Assembly: GCF_963678845.1 (NCBI RefSeq)
Contig: NZ_OY787466.1
Coordinates: 558,001 to 622,000, forward strand
Length of the DNA stretch: 64,000 nucleotides
Reading direction: 5' to 3'
Source: an uncultured Bacteroides sp.
Lineage (GTDB): Bacteria > Bacteroidota > Bacteroidia > Bacteroidales > Bacteroidaceae
Shown: piece by piece, positions 43,540 to 54,207 of the stretch
Numbering within the stretch: position 1 is the first letter of the stretch
How the letters are laid out: every line of letters starts with the position of its first letter
Program-made: the position numbers and the translations under genes
The notes under the pieces: generated by a model
Told to the model about the DNA's origin: nothing
Seen by the model: only the letters and a program-made list of their open reading frames with translations
The model's database searches: none

Positions 43540-46278
43540 ATGACGAGATTGAAAGTATTGGCTTTGTTTGGATTGGCATGTGTTTTTGCTTCATGTCAGA
43601 AGAATACAGTGTCGATAATTACTTCGCCCACAGCATCCAAACGTTTGCAGTTTGGTACTGAGCAGCTGAAGAATACTCTTGAGAAAGATGGATATGTAGT
43701 TAAAATCAAGAATTTGAATAATGCAAAGCATGTGAGCGGGAAAACAATCCTTGCTTTGGAGAAAGGTGATCCTTTGTCACTGGCATTTGCGAAAAAACAA
43801 GGTTTTACACTTCCTGATTATTCTAAGAAAGAAGGATTTTATATCGGAACAAAGAAAAATGTAACTTTAATGTATGGTAACGATCCTTCAGGGGCTTTGT
43901 ATGGTTGCCTTCAGTTAAAAGATCAGGTTAAGAAGAATAGCCTGGAATTTTCGAAAAATATGACCGATGCACCTGAAATGGTACTTAGAGGTTCTTGCAT
44001 TGGAGTGCAAAAACCTTATTACCTTCCGGGAAGAACAGTTTACGAATATCCTTATACTCCTGAAAACTTTCCTTGGTTCTATGATAAAGCGATGTGGGTT
44101 AAGTATCTGGATATGCTTGTTGCAAATAAAATGAACTCTGTTTATTTGTGGAACGGTCACCCATTTGCTTCTTTGGTGAAGCTGAAAGATTATCCATTTG
44201 CTGTTGAAGTAGATGATGCTACTTTCAAGAAGAATGAGGAGATGTTTTCATTCATAACAAAGGAGGCCGACAAGCGTGGTATCTTTGTTATTCAGATGTT
44301 TTATAATATCATTGTCTCAAAACCTTTTGCTGAACATTATGGTATTAAGACTCAGGATAGAAACCGCCCTATTACTCCGCTGATTGCTGATTATACACGC
44401 AAGTCGATTGCTGCTTTCATTGAAAAGTATCCGAATGTAGGATTATTGGTTTGCCTTGGTGAAGCAATGGATACTTATGAAGATGATGTGGAATGGTTTA
44501 CCAAAACAATTATTCCGGGGGTAAAGGATGGGCTTAAAGCTTTGAAACGTACTGATGAACCTCCAATCATGGTTCGTGCTCATGATACTGATTGTAAAAT
44601 GGTTATGGATAAAGCGCTTCCTCTTTACAAGAATCTGTATACCATGCACAAATATAATGGTGAATCGCTTACTACTTATGAACCTCGCGGACCATGGGCT
44701 AAGATTCATAAGGATCTGAGTGCTCTTGGAAGTATACATATCAGTAATGTACATATCCTGGCCAATCTGGAACCTTTCCGTTGGAGCTCTCCTGATTTTA
44801 TTCAGAAAGCTGTTAATGCTATGCATAATGTTCATGGTGCTAATGCGCTTCACTTATATCCGCAGGCTTCATACTGGGACTGGCCTTATACTGCCGACAA
44901 ATTGCCTGATGGTAAGCGTGAAGAACAGCTTGACCGTGACTGGATGTGGTACAAAGGATGGTCTCGCTATGCATGGAACTGTCACCGTGACCGTAAGGAT
45001 GAAGTCGTTTACTGGGAACAACAGTTGGGTGATTATTATGGTATCGATTCAAAAGAAGCCGGAAATATTCTGGAAGCTTACGAACAGACTGGTGAGATTG
45101 CTCCTAAACTGTTACGCCGCTTTGGTATCACTGAAGGTAACAGACAGACTCTTCTTTTGGGTATGTTTATGAGCCAGTTGGTAAATCCTTATAAATATAC
45201 TATCTATCCAGGATTCTATGAAAGTTGCGGACCAGAAGGTGAGAAGCTGATTGAGTATGTGGAGAAAGAATGGAAGAAACAACCACATGTTGGCGAATTG
45301 CCTCTTGATATTGTAGCTCAGGTTATAGCACATGGAGATAAGGCAATAGCTGCTATAGACAGTGTGGATGGAAAGGTCACAAAGAATAAAGAGGAATTTG
45401 AACGTCTTCGTAATGATATGCACTGCTATCGTGAGTTTGCTTATGCTTTTAACTTGAAAGTGAAAGCGGCTAAACTTGTACTCGACTATCAGTGGGGAAA
45501 GGATATTAAGAATCTTGATGCTGCTATTCCATTGATGGAGCAGGGACTTGTTCACTATCGTAAATTAGTTGATCTGACAAAGGATCATTACCTGTATGCT
45601 AACAGTATGCAGACTTCACAACGTCGTATTCCTATCGGTGGTGATGATGGTAAAAACAAAACATGGGCAGAAATGCTTGTTCATTATCAGAAGGAATTAG
45701 ATAACTTCAAGGCTAATCTGGCTATGTTGAAAGATAAAGCAAGTGGTAAGATTTCTTCTTCTGATTCAAAGATTGCTCCGTTTGCTCCTGCTAAGGTTAC
45801 ATTGCTTGGTAAGCCTTCAGTGGTGAAACTGACAAAGGGTGCAAAGTTGTTTACTAATCAGACTGATCAGGTTGTAGATATTGCTCCTGAACTGGAAGGT
45901 CTTTCTGCTTTCTGTTTCAATGGCGACAAACAGCGTGAGGAAGCTACAACGATTGAATTTGAAGCTCACGAATCTGTGACATTGTTAGTAGGTTACTTCC
46001 GTGATGACCAAAGAAAATTTGCTAAAGCTCCGAAGCTGGAAGTTGATGCTGCTGCCAATGAATATGGCCAGGCTGAACCTAAGTTGATAAATGCTATTCG
46101 CATAAACAACATGCCTCTTGCAAATGTTCATCCTTATAACTTTGCTCCTGGCAAACATAAACTGTTATTGCCTAAAGGATATCTGGTTGTTCTTGGATTT
46201 ACAAATAAAAAAGAAATGGTAACAAGGAATGCAGGCTTGGCTGGAGCTGAAGAAGCTGTAGACTGGTTATTTTATTAA
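43540..46278 (+). CDS. GH138 alpha-galacturonidase-like lipoprotein
   Basis: 912 residues. The N-terminus (MTRLKVLALFGLACVFASC) has a lipobox with Cys19, so membrane-anchored. A GH20/GH67-like N-terminal alpha/beta domain (residues ~20-140) precedes a TIM barrel with MNSVYLWNGHPF and IHISNVHILANLEPFRW. E308 (CLGEAMD) and E375 (KYNGES) are 67 residues apart, equal to the catalytic pair I recall for the GH138 enzyme BT0997 (E294/E361). GH138 removes alpha-D-galacturonic acid from RG-II side chain A. The next gene is the GH137-GH2 fusion, the same neighbour as in B. theta. Starts a new unit after a terminator. Confidence 0.87.
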   Translation: MTRLKVLALFGLACVFASCQKNTVSIITSPTASKRLQFGTEQLKNTLEKDGYVVKIKNLNNAKHVSGKTILALEKGDPLSLAFAKKQGFTLPDYSKKEGFYIGTKKNVTLMYGNDPSGALYGCLQLKDQVKKNSLEFSKNMTDAPEMVLRGSCIGVQKPYYLPGRTVYEYPYTPENFPWFYDKAMWVKYLDMLVANKMNSVYLWNGHPFASLVKLKDYPFAVEVDDATFKKNEEMFSFITKEADKRGIFVIQMFYNIIVSKPFAEHYGIKTQDRNRPITPLIADYTRKSIAAFIEKYPNVGLLVCLGEAMDTYEDDVEWFTKTIIPGVKDGLKALKRTDEPPIMVRAHDTDCKMVMDKALPLYKNLYTMHKYNGESLTTYEPRGPWAKIHKDLSALGSIHISNVHILANLEPFRWSSPDFIQKAVNAMHNVHGANALHLYPQASYWDWPYTADKLPDGKREEQLDRDWMWYKGWSRYAWNCHRDRKDEVVYWEQQLGDYYGIDSKEAGNILEAYEQTGEIAPKLLRRFGITEGNRQTLLLGMFMSQLVNPYKYTIYPGFYESCGPEGEKLIEYVEKEWKKQPHVGELPLDIVAQVIAHGDKAIAAIDSVDGKVTKNKEEFERLRNDMHCYREFAYAFNLKVKAAKLVLDYQWGKDIKNLDAAIPLMEQGLVHYRKLVDLTKDHYLYANSMQTSQRRIPIGGDDGKNKTWAEMLVHYQKELDNFKANLAMLKDKASGKISSSDSKIAPFAPAKVTLLGKPSVVKLTKGAKLFTNQTDQVVDIAPELEGLSAFCFNGDKQREEATTIEFEAHESVTLLVGYFRDDQRKFAKAPKLEVDAAANEYGQAEPKLINAIRINNMPLANVHPYNFAPGKHKLLLPKGYLVVLGFTNKKEMVTRNAGLAGAEEAVDWLFY

Positions 46279-46296
46279 AAAATACACTAATAAATC

Positions 46297-49200
46297 ATGA
46301 TAATAAAACGCTATTTAACGGCTTTTTTAGTCTTTCTTTTTTCGCTTGGAGGGTTTGCTCAGCAGCAGGTGCCTCTGAAAAAGATGCAGGAAGTTTATGA
46401 GAAGATAAAGACTCCTTATAAATATGGTTTAGTTATTGCACCGACAACCAATAAATATAAAGTGGATTGTCCGAGTGTATTTAGAGAAGGAAATAAGTGG
46501 TACATGACTTATTTGATGTACAACGGTCAGACTGGTAAGGATGGTCGTGGATACCAGACTATGCTGGCTGAAAGTGATGACTTGCTGAAGTGGAAGACTC
46601 TTGGAAATGTTCTTTCTTTCCGTGATGGTACATGGGATACTAATCAGCGCGGTGGTTTCCTTTCTTTACTTGATAATACCTGGGGTGGAAGCTACAAACT
46701 GAATAAGTACAAGAACAAATACTGGATGACTTATATTGGTGGTGCTTCTGCTGGATATGAATCCGGACCTTTGAAAATTGGTGTGGCTTTTACAAAGAAT
46801 AATCTAACTAAAGCACACGAGTGGGAGAGTCTGGACAAACCAATTTTGACTCCGGAAGATAAGGATGCTCAGTGGTTTGAAAATATCACTCAGTATAAGA
46901 GCTGTGTATATTGGGATAAAGATAAGAAACTGGGTAAGCAGTTTGTAATGTATTACAATGCCGGCGGACGCAATCCTAAAACAAATATCAAAGCGGAAAG
47001 AATTGGTATAGCTCTTTCTGATGATATGATTCACTGGAAGAGATATGAAGGTAATCCAATCTTCACTCACGAGGAGGGACTTACTGCCGATGCTCATATT
47101 CAAAAGATGGGTGATGTATATGTGATGTTCTATTTCAGTGCTTTCCGTAGTTCAAGGAAATATAAAGCATTCAATACATTTGCCTGCTCGTATGACTTGG
47201 TTCACTGGACCGACTGGACTGGTGATGATTTGGTTATCCCTTCTAAAGATTATGATAACCTGTTTGCTCACAAGTCTTGTGTTATAGAATACAAAGGTGT
47301 GGTTTATCACTATTATTGTGGGGTGAATAAGAACGATCAGCGTGGAATTGCTGTTGCTGTTTCTAAACCAATGGGTAAATCGGAAGTTAATTTCCCTGTT
47401 CCTGAACAGACTGGAAAAAGAATTATCAATTCACTGAATAATGATTGGTATACAGTTGCTGCCGGAGAAAATAGCAATACTTACGATACATTTAATGTGA
47501 ATGCTGATTGGAAGAAAGTCAACGTTCCTCATAACTGGGATGATTATGCCGGATACCGTCAGTTGGTGCACGGTAACCGTCATGGCAATGCCTGGTACAA
47601 GAAAGAATTTGATTTACCGGCTTACGATGCTGACAAAAGAATGTTTATCCGTTTTGATGGGGTAGGAACTTATGCTACTGTTTATGTAAACGGCAAAAAT
47701 ATTGGTCGTCATCCTGCCGGACGAACAACCTTTACTCTTGATGTAACAGATGCTCTGAAACCAGGTGCAAAGAATGTGATTACTGTTAAGGCAGAACATC
47801 CTTCCATGATTTCGGATATGCCTTGGGTTTGCGGTGGTTGTTCTTCTGAATGGGGATTCTCTGAAGGCTCTCAGCCAATGGGTATATTCCGTCCCGTAAC
47901 TCTTGAAGTTACAGATAAGGTTCGTATTGAACCATTCGGTGTTCATATCTGGAATGATGAAAAAGCCAGAACTGTAAATATTGAAACTGAAATAAAGAAT
48001 TACGGTAAGACTGTTGAAACTGTAGAGCTTGTAAACAAGTTTACCAATGAAGACTGGCTGCAGGTGTTCCGCCTGTCGGAAAGTGTAACTCTTCAACCGG
48101 GAGAGACAAAAGTTATTAAGCAGGTTAGTCCGGAAATAAAGGATGCTCATTTGTGGTCTGTTGATGATCCGTATCTTTATTCTCTGGCTACTGTGGTGAA
48201 GCGTGGTGGTAAGACTACGGACGAATTAACTACTCCTTTTGGTATCCGTACTGTAAGTTGGCCAGTTCTTCGCAAAGATGGTGATCAGACTTTCCGTTTA
48301 AATGGGAAATCTGTTTTTATTAACGGTGTTTGTGAATATGAACATATGCTGGGACAATCTCATGCTTTCTCAAATGAACAGGTTGCTTCTCGTGTAAAAC
48401 AGATTAAAGCGGCAGGCTTCAATGCTTTCCGTGATGCTCATCAACCTCATAATTTAGAGTATCAGAACTATTGGGATCAGAATGGAATCTTGTTCTGGCC
48501 TCAGTTCTCGGCACATATCTGGTATGATTCTCCTCAGTTCCGTGAGAACTTCAAGTCGTTGCTTCGTCAGTGGATAAAGGAACGTCGTAATTCTCCTTCA
48601 GTAATGATGTGGGGATTGCAGAATGAAAGTACTCTTCCAAAAGATTTTGCTGAAGAATGTGCTAATATTATTCGTGAAATGGATCCAACTGCCCGTAACC
48701 AAAGAGTGATTACCACTTGCAACGTTGGGGAAGGAACTGACTGGAATGTGGTTCAGAACTGGTCGGGTACTTACGGTGGTAATCCTGATAACTACGGCAA
48801 GGAGATCAGTCGTCAGCTTTTGAATGGTGAATATGGTGCATGGCGTTCTATTGATTTACACACTGAAGGTGACTTTGACCAGAATGGTGTGTGGAGTGAG
48901 AACAGAATGTGTCAGTTGCTTGAAAAGAAAATCAAATTAGCTGAGTCTGCAAAAGATAGTTGTTGTGGACAGTTTCAATGGGTATTCAGTTCACACGATA
49001 ACCCCGGACGTAAACAACCGGATGAAGGTTTACGTGTGATTGACAAAGTGGGACCGGTTAATTATAAGGGTCTGGTTACTCCATGGGAAGAACCTGTCGA
49101 TGCTTATTATATGTATCGTGCAAACTATGTTCCGGCAAAGAAAGATCCGATGGTTTATATCGTATCTCACAATTGGGCTGATCGTTTTGTGAAAAATAAA

Positions 49201-50502
49201 GGTCGTATCAATATTGATGTGTTCAGCAACTGTGATTCAGTGAAACTGTACAATGATGCAACCGATACTCTTTTGATGGGTAAGAAAACCAATCATGGGG
49301 TAGGCACTCACTTTATGTGGGAGCATAGATCTATCCGTTACAATGTGTTGCGTGCAGTAGGTTATTATGGAGGCAGAGCTGTTACTCAGGATGTAGTTGT
49401 GCTCGAAGGGTTGGAAAAAGCACCTCACTTTGATAAGCTGTATACTAATTTAACTCCTATTCTGAAAGGTGAGAAGAATTACAACTACGTCTACCGTGTT
49501 AATTGTGGTGGTGATAAATATACAGATGAATACGGACAGGTTTGGAGTGGAGATGTGGTTAGAGGTACAAGCAAAGGCTGGGGTTCTACTTCATGGGCTG
49601 ACGATTATAAAGGACTGAATCCTTACCTTGGAAGTCAGCGATTTACTTCAGACCCAATTGAAGGAACAAAAGACTGGAACCTTTTCGGACATTTCCGTTA
49701 CGGACGTCACAAGCTGGCTTATCACTTTCCTCTTCCAGATGGAGAATATCGTGTGGAATTATATTTCACTGAACCTTGGCATGGCACCGGTGGCAGCAAA
49801 GATTGCGAAGGTCTTCGTGTGTTTGATGTTGCAGTGAATGATTCTACTTATATTAAAGACTTGGATATCTGGGCTGAATCCGGACATGATGTTGCTTACA
49901 AGAAAGTGGTGAATGCTACTATTAAGGGTGGAGAGCTGAAAATATCTTTTCCTGAAGTGAAAGCTGGTCAGGCTGTAATCTCAGCTATTGCTATTGCTTC
50001 ACGTAATAAGGATATTCGTCCAGTTGAGGCTGCTCCTTCAAACGGTTGGTCATGGGATAACATAGAACGTGTGGTTACTACTCCTGTAGCTTCATTGCCG
50101 GAAGGAAAAGAATCACGTGTCACTGTTACTTATCAAGCTGAAGATGCTATGATAAAAGGTAAGTCTGAGAAGAAAGTAAATCGTAAGCAGACCGGTATTT
50201 CTTTTCTGAAAGGAAAGTCAAACAGCATTGAGTGGAATATATCTACTGGTATTGCTAATGTGTATGCTCTTCGTTTTAATTATATGAATACAGCTAAAGA
50301 ACCAGTAAAGGTTCGTATTCAGCTGATTGCTGCTGATGGAACAATCCTGAAGAATGACGAGATTACATTCCCTGTTGCTGCTGAGAAATGGAAAACATTG
50401 AGTACTACCACAGGTAGTTTTATCAATGCAGGACATTACAAAGTGCGTGTTATGGCCGACAATATGGAAGGTCTCTGTTTTGATGCACTGGATGTGCAAT
50501 AA
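46297..50502 (+). CDS. GH137-GH2-malectin-CBM multimodular enzyme
   Basis: 1401 residues, signal peptide to ~21. Residues ~30-370: five-bladed propeller of GH137 (beta-L-arabinofuranosidase), with E155 (GYESGP) and E234 (KAERIG) as the candidate catalytic pair. Residues ~375-980: GH2 with acid/base E777 (WGLQNEST) and nucleophile E845 (LNGEYGAWR); in BT0996 of B. theta this half is a beta-glucuronidase (from memory). Residues ~1060-1240: malectin-like domain (YRVNCGGDKYTDEYG). Residues ~1280-1401: CBM6/35-like module (VTYQAEDAMIKG). One polypeptide would remove arabinofuranose from side chain B and glucuronic acid from chain A. Substrates are inferred from the homologue. Confidence 0.9.
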   Translation: MIIKRYLTAFLVFLFSLGGFAQQQVPLKKMQEVYEKIKTPYKYGLVIAPTTNKYKVDCPSVFREGNKWYMTYLMYNGQTGKDGRGYQTMLAESDDLLKWKTLGNVLSFRDGTWDTNQRGGFLSLLDNTWGGSYKLNKYKNKYWMTYIGGASAGYESGPLKIGVAFTKNNLTKAHEWESLDKPILTPEDKDAQWFENITQYKSCVYWDKDKKLGKQFVMYYNAGGRNPKTNIKAERIGIALSDDMIHWKRYEGNPIFTHEEGLTADAHIQKMGDVYVMFYFSAFRSSRKYKAFNTFACSYDLVHWTDWTGDDLVIPSKDYDNLFAHKSCVIEYKGVVYHYYCGVNKNDQRGIAVAVSKPMGKSEVNFPVPEQTGKRIINSLNNDWYTVAAGENSNTYDTFNVNADWKKVNVPHNWDDYAGYRQLVHGNRHGNAWYKKEFDLPAYDADKRMFIRFDGVGTYATVYVNGKNIGRHPAGRTTFTLDVTDALKPGAKNVITVKAEHPSMISDMPWVCGGCSSEWGFSEGSQPMGIFRPVTLEVTDKVRIEPFGVHIWNDEKARTVNIETEIKNYGKTVETVELVNKFTNEDWLQVFRLSESVTLQPGETKVIKQVSPEIKDAHLWSVDDPYLYSLATVVKRGGKTTDELTTPFGIRTVSWPVLRKDGDQTFRLNGKSVFINGVCEYEHMLGQSHAFSNEQVASRVKQIKAAGFNAFRDAHQPHNLEYQNYWDQNGILFWPQFSAHIWYDSPQFRENFKSLLRQWIKERRNSPSVMMWGLQNESTLPKDFAEECANIIREMDPTARNQRVITTCNVGEGTDWNVVQNWSGTYGGNPDNYGKEISRQLLNGEYGAWRSIDLHTEGDFDQNGVWSENRMCQLLEKKIKLAESAKDSCCGQFQWVFSSHDNPGRKQPDEGLRVIDKVGPVNYKGLVTPWEEPVDAYYMYRANYVPAKKDPMVYIVSHNWADRFVKNKGRINIDVFSNCDSVKLYNDATDTLLMGKKTNHGVGTHFMWEHRSIRYNVLRAVGYYGGRAVTQDVVVLEGLEKAPHFDKLYTNLTPILKGEKNYNYVYRVNCGGDKYTDEYGQVWSGDVVRGTSKGWGSTSWADDYKGLNPYLGSQRFTSDPIEGTKDWNLFGHFRYGRHKLAYHFPLPDGEYRVELYFTEPWHGTGGSKDCEGLRVFDVAVNDSTYIKDLDIWAESGHDVAYKKVVNATIKGGELKISFPEVKAGQAVISAIAIASRNKDIRPVEAAPSNGWSWDNIERVVTTPVASLPEGKESRVTVTYQAEDAMIKGKSEKKVNRKQTGISFLKGKSNSIEWNISTGIANVYALRFNYMNTAKEPVKVRIQLIAADGTILKNDEITFPVAAEKWKTLSTTTGSFINAGHYKVRVMADNMEGLCFDALDVQ

Positions 50503-50519
50503 TTAATGCTTTAGCAAAA

Positions 50520-53500
50520 ATGAAAAAGCAAATTGTTACTATATTATTAGGCATGGGTACTCTTCTTCCAGTTGCTGCGCAAACGCACGACTGGGAGAAT
50601 CAGCATGTACTGCAGATTAATCGTGAACCGGCTCATGCTTCATATATCCCTTTCCTGAAAGAGAAGAATGACCGCATGCTTTCACTGGATGGTACATGGA
50701 AATTCAATTGGGTGTCTACCCCTGACCAGCGTCCGGTTAACTTTTATGAGACAAACTTTGATGATTCAAAGTGGGTGGACTTTCCTGTGCCTGCCAATTG
50801 GGAGATGCATGGATACGGAACACCTATTTATGTAAGTGCCGGATATCCATTTAAGATAAATCCTCCATTTGTGATGGGAGAACCGAAAGCTACTTATACT
50901 ACTTATAAGGAGCGTAACCCGGTTGGTTCTTATCGCCGTTCATTTAACTTACCTTCGGGATGGAATGGTAAAGAGGTATTCCTTCATTTTGATGGAGTGC
51001 AAAGTGCATTTTATGTATGGGTAAACGGAAGGAAAGTAGGATATAGTCAAGGAAGTATGGAACCTTCTGAGTTCAATATTACTCCTTATCTTAAAGAAGG
51101 AGAGAATAAACTGGCTGTTGAAGTATACCGTTATTGCGACGGAAGCTATCTGGAAGATCAGGATATGTGGCGTTTTAGTGGAATACAGCGTTCTGTTTAT
51201 TTGTATTCTACTGAGAATATTCGTATCCGCGACTTTGCAGTACGTACGGTTCTGGATGCAGATTATAAAAATGCTTCTTTGCAGATTGAACCTAAACTTG
51301 CTGTTTACAACGGACAAAGAGGAGAGGGATATACCATTCAGGCACAGTTGTATGATGAAACAGGACAACCAGTGTTACCGTCTGTTCTGAAGCAAGATGC
51401 TGTTCCGGTACTGAATCTCGATTACAAAGCCGATATAATGAACGATCGCAATCCTCAACGAGGTGCGAGAAAATTTGCCTGGTTGCAGGCTCAGGTTACT
51501 AATCCTAAAAAGTGGACAGCTGAAACTCCTAATCTGTATACCTTGCAACTGACACTGAATAATGCCAATAATGAGGTGGTGGAACAGATTACTACCAAAA
51601 TAGGATTCAGAAGTCTGGAGATAAAGAACGGACAGTTCCTTGTTAACGGCAAACCTATCCGTTTAAGAGGAGTTAACCGCCATGAACACGATCCTTACAC
51701 CGGAAAAGTAATGAGTGAGGAACGTATGTTGCAGGATATTCTTCTGATGAAAAAAGCAAATATCAATGCGGTGCGTACATGTCATTATCCGAATAATCCA
51801 CGTTGGTACGAGCTGTGTGATCAGTATGGCATCTATGTAATGGATGAGGCTGATATAGAAGAACACGGAGTTCGCGGTGCATTGGCTAGTGACCCGGAAT
51901 GGACTGCTGCCTTTTTAGACAGGGCAAGCCGCATGGCAATACGTGATCGCAACCATGCGTCTGTAATATTCTGGTCAATGGGTAACGAAGCCGGATATGG
52001 CTTTAACTTTGCTGCAATATCTGCCTGGCTGAAAGATTTTGATCCTACTCGTTTCATTCATTATGAAGGAGCACAAGGGGTAGATAAAGATCCTGAAACG
52101 GTAGATGTGATCAGCCGTTTCTATCCACGACTTCAGCAGGAATATCTTAATCCAAACACGCCTGAAGGGCAGGATAAGGAAAGACCGGAGAATGCTCGTT
52201 GGGAACGTTTGCTTACCATAGCTCAGAAAACGAATGATAACCGTCCGATAATGACCAGCGAATATGCTCATGCCATGGGTAATGCTCTTGGTAATTTCAA
52301 AGAATACTGGGATGAAATGTATAGTAATTCCAGACTTCTTGGTGGATTTATCTGGGAATGGGCCGATCAGGGAATCTTTAAGAAACGTTCAGACGGTAAA
52401 ACTATGGTTGCTTACGGTGGAGATTTTGGAGATGCTCCTAATCTGAAGACTTTCTGCCTGAAAGGAATTGTTTCTTCCGACAGAGGTATTACACCGAAAT
52501 ATCTGGAAGTAAAGAAGGTATATCAACCTATCAATATTGAATGGCAGGATAGCTCTGCTTTAAAACTTAAGATAACAAACAGACATCACCATTCCGACTT
52601 GTCGGCTTACCGAATGTTGTGCACAATCACTGCCAACGGAAAGGAAGTTGAACGTTCCGAAGTAGCAGTTCCTGTTATCGAACCGGGAGAGTCTGCCACT
52701 GTTCAGCTAAAGACTAAGAAAGCATTGCCAGCTAAAGGTGATATTCGTCTGAAAGTAAGCTTTGTGCTGAAGAATGATTGCTCATGGACAAAAGCCGGAT
52801 ATGAAGTAGCATGGGAACAACTGTGCATCAGAAACGGTTTTGCGGATAATACCAGCATGCTTGCAACTTCAGGCAGTAAGTCGGATGCTCTTCAGACTGT
52901 AACGAATGGAGATTTGCTTCTAGTGAAAGGGAAGAACTTTTCCATGCAATGGAATCTGAAAGAAGGAAGTCTGAAGTCTTTGGTATACGGCAAACAGGAA
53001 ATGTTGTCCAATCCGAAAGATATGCCTACTCAACCAATCTTCCAGGCATTTCGTGCACCGGTTGACAATGACAAGAGCTTTGGTAACTGGTTGGCAAAGG
53101 ACTGGAAGAACAATGGAATGGATGCACCAAGATACACTGTGGAGTCTGCCGATTGGGAACAGAATGAGGAAGGTAATATCGTTATTAATGCAGTGATTCG
53201 TAGTTCTTATATAAAAGGAAGTATCGTTTCACGTGCTCTGTTTACTGTAAAGAAGGATGGAAGCATTGATGCTGAATATCATTTCTTACCACAAGGTGAG
53301 CTTCCCGAACTTCCTCGTCTGGGAATAGCGATGGTCTTTAATAAGGACTTGGAACAATTCTCATGGTATGGATACGGACCTCAGGAAAGCTATCCTGATA
53401 GAAAAGCCTCGGCTCAGGTTGGCTTATGGCATTCTACCGTAACAGAGCAGCTGTTCGATTATCCTGTACCACAGGAAAGCGGAAATAAAGAAGAAGTTCA

Positions 53501-53801
53501 GCTACTGACTCTGACCAATGCAAAAGGGAAGGGAATAACTGTTACTGCCTTAGGAAAACCATTCTCTACTTCAGCACTTCATTATTCAGCTCAGGATTTA
53601 TACCAGACGGCTCACAGTTGTGATCTTGTTCCTCGAAAAGATGTAATTCTGTCCATAGACGCTCAGCAATTGGGATTAGGAAACAGCAGTTGCGGTCCGG
53701 CTGTATTGAAGCGTTATGCCATAGAAAAGAAAGAGCATACACTGTATTTTCATATATCTCCGGCGGACAAACCTTTGTCAGCAGGGACCTTGAGTAGATA
53801 G
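50520..53801 (+). CDS. LacZ-type GH2 beta-galactosidase-like enzyme
   Basis: 1093 residues, signal peptide to ~20, with the full five-domain LacZ layout: jelly-roll (SLDGTWKFNWVSTP, VPANWEMHGYGTPIYV), two Ig-like domains, TIM barrel and a C-terminal Bgal_small_N domain (FQAFRAPVDNDKSFGNW to GYGPQESYPDRK). Acid/base E490 in MGNEAGYG and nucleophile E581 in TSEYAHAMGN, 91 apart. Predicted to release terminal beta-linked galactose, which RG-II side chain B carries; the B. theta neighbour BT0993 has that role as I recall. Begins 17 bp after the GH137-GH2 gene and ends at a terminator, closing the GH138 unit. Confidence 0.92.
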   Translation: MKKQIVTILLGMGTLLPVAAQTHDWENQHVLQINREPAHASYIPFLKEKNDRMLSLDGTWKFNWVSTPDQRPVNFYETNFDDSKWVDFPVPANWEMHGYGTPIYVSAGYPFKINPPFVMGEPKATYTTYKERNPVGSYRRSFNLPSGWNGKEVFLHFDGVQSAFYVWVNGRKVGYSQGSMEPSEFNITPYLKEGENKLAVEVYRYCDGSYLEDQDMWRFSGIQRSVYLYSTENIRIRDFAVRTVLDADYKNASLQIEPKLAVYNGQRGEGYTIQAQLYDETGQPVLPSVLKQDAVPVLNLDYKADIMNDRNPQRGARKFAWLQAQVTNPKKWTAETPNLYTLQLTLNNANNEVVEQITTKIGFRSLEIKNGQFLVNGKPIRLRGVNRHEHDPYTGKVMSEERMLQDILLMKKANINAVRTCHYPNNPRWYELCDQYGIYVMDEADIEEHGVRGALASDPEWTAAFLDRASRMAIRDRNHASVIFWSMGNEAGYGFNFAAISAWLKDFDPTRFIHYEGAQGVDKDPETVDVISRFYPRLQQEYLNPNTPEGQDKERPENARWERLLTIAQKTNDNRPIMTSEYAHAMGNALGNFKEYWDEMYSNSRLLGGFIWEWADQGIFKKRSDGKTMVAYGGDFGDAPNLKTFCLKGIVSSDRGITPKYLEVKKVYQPINIEWQDSSALKLKITNRHHHSDLSAYRMLCTITANGKEVERSEVAVPVIEPGESATVQLKTKKALPAKGDIRLKVSFVLKNDCSWTKAGYEVAWEQLCIRNGFADNTSMLATSGSKSDALQTVTNGDLLLVKGKNFSMQWNLKEGSLKSLVYGKQEMLSNPKDMPTQPIFQAFRAPVDNDKSFGNWLAKDWKNNGMDAPRYTVESADWEQNEEGNIVINAVIRSSYIKGSIVSRALFTVKKDGSIDAEYHFLPQGELPELPRLGIAMVFNKDLEQFSWYGYGPQESYPDRKASAQVGLWHSTVTEQLFDYPVPQESGNKEEVQLLTLTNAKGKGITVTALGKPFSTSALHYSAQDLYQTAHSCDLVPRKDVILSIDAQQLGLGNSSCGPAVLKRYAIEKKEHTLYFHISPADKPLSAGTLSR

Positions 53802-53828
53802 TTTTTTGATTTTTGTTTTTAAGTTTCA

Positions 53829-53870
53829 CCGCCCGAATGCTGTTTCTCAGTGTTTGGGCGGTATTTTTTA
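53829..53870 (+). terminator. Terminator after the LacZ-type GH2 gene
   Basis: CCGCCCGAATGCTG (53829-53842) pairs with CAGTGTTTGGGCGG (53848-53861), with G-T pairs, then a T-rich tail. Same design as the hairpins at 55070 and 55940. Confidence 0.88.
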
Positions 53871-53888
53871 TGCAGATAGGAGAACTAT

Positions 53889-54043
53889 TCTCAAAATAAA
53901 AACAAAAAATACAAAATCATCTGCAACCTGCTACTAAAGTTGAATATATAGCCCTGTTTATGGGCCTTTTAATAGGTAGCAGATAAAACTTTGATACATT
54001 TTATCTGCCACTATTAGCTTTCATCTGCCACTAGCCAATTTGG
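53889..54043 (+). repeat. ~150-bp interspersed repeat R, copy 3
   Basis: Starts TCTCAAAATAAAAACAAAAAAT and contains CAACCTGCTACTAAAG, CCCTGTTTATGGGCC and the TAGCAGATAAA/TTTATCTGCCA inverted repeat. Aligns with copies 1 and 2. As with copy 2, a TGTACA array lies ~80-95 bp beyond its inner end. Confidence 0.8.
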
Positions 54044-54135
54044 TTTCTTTTTAGTCAGATTATTTGAAAAACAATAATTATTTTACTCACTCTCTCCACT
54101 GTGTTTTTTTCTTTCGCGAGGTCTTATTCAATCCT

Positions 54136-54207
54136 TGTACAAAAGAATGCATTGTTTTGTACAGAAGATTGTTTTCTTTTGTACAAAATAATTAATTCTT
54201 TTGTACA
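54136..54207. repeat. TGTACA tetrad, array C
   Basis: TGTACA starts at 54136, 54158, 54180 and 54202, exactly 22 bp apart, in AT-rich flanks of the TTTTGTACARAA type like array B. About 280 bp upstream of the -7 box of the first small paralogue. Confidence 0.9.
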
